Shown here: positions 56,774-64,000 of the stretch, in pieces
Layout of the letters: the number at the start of each line of letters is the position of its first letter
How positions within the stretch are numbered: position 1 is the stretch's first letter
Assembly: GCA_951394405.1 (NCBI GenBank)
Contig: OX596338.1
Location: 3,410,001 to 3,474,000, forward strand
Reading direction: 5' to 3'
DNA length: 64,000 nt
DNA from: Coprinellus micaceus
Taxonomy: Eukaryota; Basidiomycota; Agaricomycetes; Agaricales; Psathyrellaceae
Notes under the pieces: model-generated
What the model was told of the DNA's origin: nothing
What the model saw: only the letters and a program-made list of their open reading frames with translations
Database searches by the model: none
Position numbers and translations under genes: made by a program

Positions 56774-57578
56774 TAAGGAACGGTTAGCTGACTTGGGGTG
56801 TTAGAATCATAAGTATCGAAACGAGATAGATAGAACGGCGAACTCACAAGGGAGAGTGGACGATAGGAAAATGTGGGGTAGAGGAAGGAGTACGCCGTCC
56901 AGGTGTATATCCCCTCCTTGTTAAGTACAACCTGCGATGTGAAACAAGAAGGTGGGCGTCCTTGAAGCTTGTGGCGGGGAACACAAGGGCGGTGTGGTGG
57001 AGTGAAAACCCGAACAGGGAAGCGCTGGACAAAGCGTCACGTCGACTTTAAAAGGTGACCTTGGGCCACACCGTGGAGGTGACGAGGGGTTTCTTTTGGG
57101 GGAGAGACCAGGCCAAATACGAATGAGGTGCTGGGCGGGCGAAACACCTCCTATGCCAAGGGAGAGCGGCAGATAATATATCGGCGACGCGAAGCGTTCA
57201 AGTCTGTTCCTTGAACAAATAGGGATGCACCTGGGGAAATAAAGACACCAATGTTGTTAGAACATTCTTCGAGCGCGACCATTGATGAGCGTGCTTGGAC
57301 CGTCGCGAGGCGGAGGCACGGGGGAGGAACATACAAGACGTACGACAATGGCCCAGGAAAGCGTACAACCAGCACCGACAAAACCCTCAGCAGGCCACGG
57401 CGTCCATGGGCGGGGTAGGGGAGAGATAGGCGAACGGAGGGCTGACCAAAGGGGGGGCCTGGACGAGGATTTTGGCCGTATATTTAACTCGTCCCCGTCC
57501 TGGCTTGTTTCTCCATCTGCATTGTTAGCCGTCAATTCCCACGTGTGCTGAACTGACGTTTCCCCGATTAGGGAACTT
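56774..57578. other. No gene recognised
   Basis: Upstream of the CBM21 gene; a minus-strand frame over 57257-57570 is open but reads like untranslated sequence beyond the stop of the next small gene. Confidence 0.4.
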
Positions 57579-57906
57579 TTAGATCGAGACACCGATGTTG
57601 ATGCTGCCAAGCGCGGGGCCTTGTTCGCCGAGGCTTCTGCCAGTCGAAGCAGGTAGATCCCCAGCGTCCGCTCTCGGGGCCACATAACCCACACATGACG
57701 CTGAATTCGTCCTGGAACCTGCCTTCCATGCGTATCTGCCTCCCCAACCCTCGTATCATTTTTTCGCACTGCCTGGATACATCATCACGCACACCAACGC
57801 CGCCGGTGTTTTGCGCGTCTGTCGGCGTTTGTAGTGTACGTATATACTTACAAGTTTTGAGGTCATCTATGATGGTCGCTGCGTCTTCTTGCTCCTCACC
57901 GTTCAC
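57579..57906 (-). CDS. Possible small hypothetical protein
   Basis: A minus-strand frame reads NGEEQEDAATIIDDLKT, then VSRQCEKMIRGLGRQIRMEG and RFQDEFSVI; a 61-nt intron (gtgtgg...ggcag) joins SLGEQGPALGSINIGVSI before a TAA at 57579. This is protein-like and helical, and the last splice removes a poor-composition stretch. There is no ATG at the 5' end, so a first exon is missing, and a 33-base segment (gtaagt...gacag) could be retained or spliced. No family recognised. Confidence 0.35.
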
Positions 57907-60220
57907 TTCATAACGAAATTATGACGCTTTTTTCATATAAACGATGCTGTTGAGCACCGTGGCATGACGCTGCGCTTGATATTTCTGCTGGATATACTCA
58001 ATCTTCTACCACTCGGCCGAATCGCAAGTGTGATGTTTCTAAAATGCATCACAAAACCGCCAACAAGCTGGGTGTGAGCAACAATCACCCCCCTGTGATG
58101 TTTGACAGTGTGCAATTTTTGCGGTAACAAGTGGGTTTCGTCCTCGTTCTCGAATTCGCGTTCCCCACACGACTATCAGGGCTTCTACTTGGCTTCTACA
58201 CCGGATACTAGGGAAGAATTCCAGGCGCCTAATCCAGACTGAAAGTCCAAGCACCCGGCCAATCCACCTCAAGAGCGACCCAAATAAACCTTGCATCGCC
58301 TTGAAGAAAGTTTCGTTATCTATTGAGGTCGTATGTAAGTGCAGTTACTCGATGCCCTATTCTTGCGGACATCTCGCAGCCGCCGACCACACCAGTCCCT
58401 GTGGGCCAGTTTCTCGGGTTCGTCTCCATCAGGTCACTCCCGCCCCACAAATTCTCTTTGGAAAGCCCGTTGCGCTGGGTCTCGACGCGAATGTGCGTCC
58501 AGCGCGCGTTCCTCCTCTTCACAATTCGCCCATGCCATACCACGTAAGACTCGACATGGCGTTTTCACAGAACATTTCTAGTCTCCGACTCGCATATTTC
58601 ATTTCGCACAAGTCTCCCTGCCTCATGGTGCGCACGAGAACGTCAGCTGGACTCGAGCAGGAGACTGAACCCTGAGCGACGTTGACCGCGGGGCCCTGGT
58701 GCAGAGACAACGTTGCCTCAAGGAGGTATTCCTTTTGTGTCCAGAATACGACGGGACTTTGGCTCACCGACAACTGCGGCGGCGCTTCCCATGCGCCTTA
58801 TCATGCCGGCCTCGACTCCATTGCGGCGGTTCTCTGTTACTCAATTCAAAATGATAGAAAGATAAGGAGGTCCGAACCTTGTTCCTCACAGCTTGTCTAC
58901 TCGTCATCAAGGTACGACGGGGGAGATACCGGAGAATGAAGGCGCTTACTTGGACTTACGACCTTTCCCGTTCGGTCTTGGTCAGCTTGAATATGGAATT
59001 TGTGGGGCAAGAAGAAGGAATCGTCATAAAGCCACGGGCTTAATGTGAAATAAGCCTCCCGACTTCCCCGGAAGCTTGGAGGTGGTTGTTGCGGCCACTC
59101 GAAGTCACTCGGTTCTCGAGTTATTCTCGTCAAAGCCTAAAGGCCGCTTACACCCGCCCACACCACTATTACCAGCTATTACCCCAGGTTGCTGTTAGGG
59201 AGGGGAACGTGCTGCAGATCAGGTGCGGGGTAAAACTTGGCGGCCTCATGCTGGTAGTCTGCCTTCCCTGTGAGGGCGCAAGAGGGTGCAGGAGAGGTGT
59301 CTGTAGTGACCCATGGAAACGAAGTGTTTCTAGCGCATGGGTGGCGAAGTTATTCCACACGAGGCTGGGAGGATTGTGAATGTCTATCGCACTAAAGCAA
59401 GAGTGGCTTGGTGCTTACGCCGTCATATGACGAAAGGCCGAGGGATGAGACTTGGCATAGGGCTAGACGAGGGAGATCGCTGTGGGGCGTAAATCGGGTT
59501 GGCATTTCAAGTTACCGTTATCGCAGGGTGACGCATCGAAAGTGTGCCCTTAGTCCCATGTACACCTGACTAGCGCCTCGCCGAGCTGACCATGCCCTTC
59601 GTACCGACAGTGACCGCCGTGGACCATGGTCATGAGGCCCATGTCCCTGACGTTACCTTTGTGAAGGGTGGAGGCTGGTGACGAGAGACCCAAGGAACCG
59701 TCTTACCGACGGTCGAGGCGTCCGACGAACCCCTTCCACTTCCCCAAAGTACCCACCCTTCCCTGCTTGGAATTGGACAAAAGGGTCAGTGGGAAGAACG
59801 AGCTGTCACTCACTCATACCCTTCCCTCCCCCTGCCTTCTCCTTGGGTCGTCTTCTCATCGAGGCTTTCGCATCGGCCCATCCACACCAACAGCCGAAGT
59901 TGCGTTGGTGAGGTAAGGATGAGAGAGTTATGTGCCCCAGATTGTGGTGTTCGAGGGAGAACCTACCCACGTCTGACCGCAGTCAAGTGAGGCCTGGAGG
60001 ACTTGCCGCGAAGTGAGATTGCAGACTAGGGCCCTCGAGTCCCTCAATGTCGAAGGGTGAGGGTATTTCAGGGTTGAGTTTCATGAGGTAGCGTGTTGAA
60101 GACACGTTGGACGCAAGGGAGCCTGCAGAATGGGCTTCATTTATCGAACCCTGAATCCGACGGAGTGTGCTTCAAGCTGACCCCCAAGTTCAACTTTGGA
60201 AAAAGTTCATCTCGCTTGAA
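57907..60220. other. Gap of 2.3 kb, one candidate exon
   Basis: On the minus strand at about 59130-58957 a frame reads LTRITREPSDFEWPQQ and AYFTLSPWLYDDSFFLPHKF, bounded by a tttag acceptor and a gtaagt donor, so it may be an internal exon; I found no partners. The rest shows only short frames. Confidence 0.35.
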
Positions 60221-60520
60221 GGTATCGTTAGCATGGAAAACGAGGAGAGATTATACTGCGGCGTGGGCTGAGGAAGCTACGATTCAGGGATTCCCGTCTC
60301 CTTTTCGGTTGCCTTTGTCGCTTGGGGGTACCGTTATCATGGAAAAGAAGGAAATACTATACTGCGGCATGGGCAAGGGGAAGCTGTGGTTCAGGCATCC
60401 CAGTCTCCTTTTCGGCTGGCTTTGACCCAGGCGTGACGCGAGGAGGAAAACTTGGGAAAGGTCGGACGAGTATGATTCAGGAATCTCAGTCTCCTTTCGG
60501 CTGGCTTTGACCCAGATGTG
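60221..60520. repeat. Degenerate tandem repeat, period about 85-108 bp
   Basis: ggtatcgttagcatggaaaa at 60221 recurs as ggtaccgttatcatggaaaa at 60327 (106 bp later), each followed by an atactgcggc(a/g)tgggc block. The block cagtctccttttcggctggc recurs three times, near 60295, 60403 and 60487. Three partial copies in all, diverged by point changes and indels. No function suggested; it lies 400 bp upstream of the V-ATPase gene. Confidence 0.7.
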
Positions 60521-60927
60521 ATAGTGCAGAAGGTCTTGAAGGGCTTGGCGGAGGAAAGGCATTGTGTGATGGCAGAAGGAAGAAATTTTGGGAATGGCAC
60601 GAGGAGGAAAACGGGGGATGAACGCATTGGTTACAACATGAGATACGGCGTCTGGCGCCACTAGCGACAACACCCTCAAGTCCAATAGCTGAGTACTGAG
60701 TCATGGTCTAAAGCGAAGGCGCCGAACGATATCGTGGATGCCTCTGTGGGCGCTCGAACCAACCTTCCCACGCCCAAACGCTGCGCAAGCCGCAGCCAAA
60801 TACGTCACAACGGCGCAGTCTGGCGCCAGTGCACTCTCACTTTAGCAGCGCCCGACGTCTTCCACATCCAACAACACCCTTTCATTCGATCCTAGTATTG
60901 AAATATCGTTTCTCTAGTGGCTAAGGG
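60521..60927. other. V-ATPase upstream region
   Basis: Promoter side of the gene at 60928. Contains gcccaaacgc and other GC-rich blocks but no element I can name. Confidence 0.5.
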
Positions 60928-63900
60928 ATGTCGGACGAATACCCCAGCCTCCTCCGTACGTTGGCATTCGAGTAATGAAACCGGAACTGGGACCCTGACG
61001 ATGACAATGAACGGACAGGCTCGGAGCGGATGAGCCTGGTGCAGCTCTTCGTGCCCACCGAAGTTGCCCATGATACCGTGCACGAACTGGGTGAACTTGG
61101 AGATGTGCAGTTCAAAGACGTGCGTATCCCTACCTCCTATTTCCTCAGCGCAGCTGGCTTTGCTTTGCTGTTACTCACCTTCTCCCGAATCCTATGTATG
61201 GATTTAGCTCAACCCAAGCGTCAACCCCTTCCAACGTTCCTTCGTCGGCGAAATCCGGCGCATCGACGACATGTCCCGGCGCACGCGCTTCTTCTCCTCG
61301 CAAATCGACAAAGAAAAAGACGTCGTCCCGCTGCGCCCCTTGTACGAGTGCCCCCCGGTCATCACCGTCGGCCCGCGCGCGGCGCAGACCGTCGACGAGC
61401 TCGACACGACGCTCACGCAGTACGAGTCGAAGCTCACGAAATTGAACGAGAGCTATGCGACGCTTAGTGAGCGCGCGAGGGAGTTGACGGAGGCGAGGTA
61501 TGTGTTGAGGGAGACGGCGGTGTTTTTTGATAAGGTGGGTGGGTTTTGGGTGAGGAGGGTGTGGGTGGCTGGGGTGCTTACCGTTTAATTTAGGCGCAAG
61601 GCCAGACTTCGAACATCCGCTCGTCCTTCGACGACAGCGCAACACCGCTTCTGACGAGCCACGATGACCGCGAAGGCGGCTATTCCACCGGCGGCAATTT
61701 CGACTTGGAGTGTGTCCTCCCCTCACCATCAATTCTTTCATTAAGCTGACACTTCTCCGCAGGTTCGTCGCGGGCACGATCGAGCGCAGCCGCGTCCCCA
61801 CCTTCGAACGAGTCCTCTGGCGCGTCCTGCGCGGCAACCTCTACATGAACCACACGGACATCGCCGAGCCCTTCGTCGATCCCTCCACCGGGGACGAGAC
61901 GCGCAAGAACGTCTTCATCATCTTCGCGCACGGGGACGTCCTCCTCGCCAAGATCCGCAAAGTCGCCGAGTCCATGGGCGCGACGATCTTCCCCATCGAC
62001 GCCAACGCTGACAAGCGCGCGGACGCTCTCCTCGAAGTCGAGACGCGCTTGGAGGACCTCCAGACGGTTCTGTATAATACGGGGGTGAGCCGGCGGTCGG
62101 AGTTGGTGAAGATCGGGGAGTCGCTTAGGGTGTGGGAGGATGTGGTGAAGAAGGAGAAGATGATCTATGAGACCCTGAATCTGTTCAACTACGATGTGAG
62201 GCGCAAGACCCTCATTGCGGAGGCTTGGGTTCCTACCCGAGATCTCACCAAGATCCAGCTCGCCTTGCGGCATGCCACGGTGCGTGTTTCGCTATCATAT
62301 CTCACTGCCGTGTTCATTAATTTTGGAATGCAGGAGGAATCTGGGACGAGCGTCCCCCCCATTCTGCACGAGCTGCAGACGAGCCGGACCCCGCCGACGT
62401 TCCACCGCACGAACAAGTTCACGGAGGGCTTCCAGGCGATTATGGACAGCTACGGGATCTCTGCGTACCAGGAAATCAACCCGGGCTTGTTCGCGGTGAT
62501 CACGTTCCCGTTCCTCTTCGCCGTCATGTTCGGCGACATTGGGCATGGGTTCATCATCTTCTTTGCGGCCCTGTATATGATCTTGCGCGAGAAGACGCTG
62601 GCGAAGCAGGATAACGGCGAGGTGTGTGGACTTTCGAAGGTTATTTGTGGAGTGAATGGATCATTGAACGTGTTTTTTGAAAACAGATTTTGGGGCAGTA
62701 CTTCTTGTGCGTTATCGATGTTGGATTTTCCTGCATTGGGGTGTTCTGACGACCTTGCTTCTTCTCCAGCGGTCGATACATCATCCTGCTGATGGGCGTC
62801 TTCTCCGTGTACACGGGCTTTTTGTACAACGATATCTTCTCCAAGACGCTGCATCTGTTCCATTCCGGATGGAAGTTTGCGGAGAACTCGACGAGCGGGG
62901 TGTACACGGGCAGCCCGTATCCGTTTGGCCTGGACCCCGGGTGGCATGGGGCGACGAACGCCCTGGTTTTCACTAACTCGTACAAGATGAAGATGTCGAT
63001 CGTCCTTGGTGTTATTCACGTATGTCCTTTCCCTACCCGACCTCGATCATCGGATAGCCATAGCAAGCGATATTAACGCTCAATTTTTAGATGACATTCG
63101 CGCTGTGCCTCCAAGTGCCCAATCACATCAGATTCAAACGGAAATCGGACCTCTACACCAACTTTATCCCGCAAATGCTCTTCCTACAGTCCATATTCGG
63201 CTACCTCGTGCTCTGCATCCTGTACAAATGGTCCGTCAACTGGTCCGTGTCCCCCGTCTCGCCCCCTTCGCTCCTGAACATGCTGATCGGCATGTTCCTC
63301 GAGCCCGGGAAGGTCGATCCGGAGAAACGCTTGTATATGGGTCAAGGGGGCGTGCAGATGGTGTTGCTTGGGGTGGCGGGGGTGTGTGTGCCGTGGTTGC
63401 TTGTGGCGAAGCCGTATTTGGCGTGGAGGGAGATGCGGAAGACGACGCATCGGGGGTATGTGACGTTGGGGAATGAGGATGGGGGGAGGGAGAGTACGGA
63501 TGAGGGGTTGGAGGGGGAGGAGGAGGGGAATGGGAGGGCGATTGTGGAGGAGGCGGATGGGGAGCATGTATGTTCATTTCTCGTTTTGGGATTAGATGAC
63601 ATTTCGGGGGAGATGATCTGACTGACTGACTGACGGTGGCTTTTTTTTGTCTGTTTCTAGGAAGGACACGACTTCGGTGATATTGTGATCCACCAGGTCA
63701 TTCATACGATTGAGTTCTGTCTCGGATGTATCTCGCACACGGCGTCGTACCTGCGGCTGTGGGCTCTTTCGCTGGCACATGCGCAGCTGTCTGAGGTGCT
63801 CTGGGATATGACGCTGGATGGGCGGACGGATCCGAGGAGCGTCGCGGGGTGGATTGGGCTGGTGATCATGGGGGCGATGTGGTTTAGCTTGACGTTTGGG

Positions 63901-64000
63901 ATATTGTGTGTTATGGAGGTGAGTCGTGGGGACCTTGAGGCTAAGTAATGTGAAAGTGGGACGATCGCTGATGAATTGACACAGGGACTGTCGGCGTTCT
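60928..64000 (+). CDS. VPH1: Vacuolar H+-ATPase subunit a (Vph1/Stv1), 3' end cut by the window
   Basis: Start MSDEYPSLL at 60928; a 64-nt intron joins to [20 protein letters not shown]. The cytoplasmic N-terminal half continues [55 protein letters not shown] and [14 protein letters not shown]. The membrane half starts [19 protein letters not shown], then MFGDIGHGF; an intron-split segment gives [16 protein letters not shown]. The essential proton-channel arginine lies in [20 protein letters not shown], encoded by the last complete exon. Subunit a forms the cytoplasmic and luminal half-channels of the V0 sector that acidifies vacuoles and Golgi. The last transmembrane exons lie beyond 64000. 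I cannot tell Vph1 from Stv1. Confidence 0.95.

Noticed and set aside
57990..58080. tRNA-like ggccgagtggtagaag on the minus strand
   Set aside because: Resembles a Leu/Ser D arm, but no matching T arm, anticodon stem or acceptor pairing follows.

Overview
The window looks like nuclear DNA of a mushroom-forming basidiomycete (Agaricomycetes). Coding regions are cut by many short introns (about 47-92 nt) with gtaagt/gtgagt/gtgcgt donors and ctaac-like branch sites. Several genes belong to families I know mainly from Agaricomycetes, such as a DUF6698-like protein, small Cys-rich proteins, NACHT NTPases with a short N-terminal leader, and F-box and MYND proteins. No function here was checked against a database; all splice models were made by eye.

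Positions 1-16500 are gene-poor and accessory. They hold a Pro/Tyr-rich protein (1045-2001), a 91-bp element with long terminal inverted repeats and a 9-bp target duplication (3128-3218), and a broken minisatellite whose unit looks like the first 21 codons of ubiquitin (6147-7070). They also hold a DUF6698-like gene (8835-10220), a small unknown gene (11069-11649), and a six-exon gene made by tandem duplication of an exon-intron module (12763-13639).

Positions 16500-42200 are gene-dense and mostly housekeeping. On the plus strand are a membrane glycoprotein, an acidic/basic nuclear-type protein, the mitochondrial i-AAA protease YME1 (17 exons) and a Cys-rich mini-protein. On the minus strand are a GCIP-family protein divergent from YME1, the TFIIH helicase XPD/RAD3, an F-box protein, a long Ser/Thr kinase, a single-pass membrane protein, kinetochore Spc24 and a MYND zinc-finger protein.

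Positions 42600-49700 hold two same-strand NACHT paralogues and a tRNA-Trp gene with an intron and a Pol III terminator. The two NACHT proteins share a spliced C-terminal module (C-x2-LCKxWR...GW) and then diverge: one ends acidic, the other runs in a single open exon into an Arg/Ser-rich tail of roughly 300 residues. This RS-tailed NACHT protein is the most unusual gene I see.

Positions 50000-64000 hold a small basic protein, a short-chain dehydrogenase, a probable multi-intron Gly/Ser/Thr-rich gene, a glycogen-targeting PP1 regulatory subunit (RVxF motif plus CBM21), a small unknown gene, a degenerate tandem repeat, and the 5' three quarters or more of the vacuolar H+-ATPase subunit a gene, cut by the window end.
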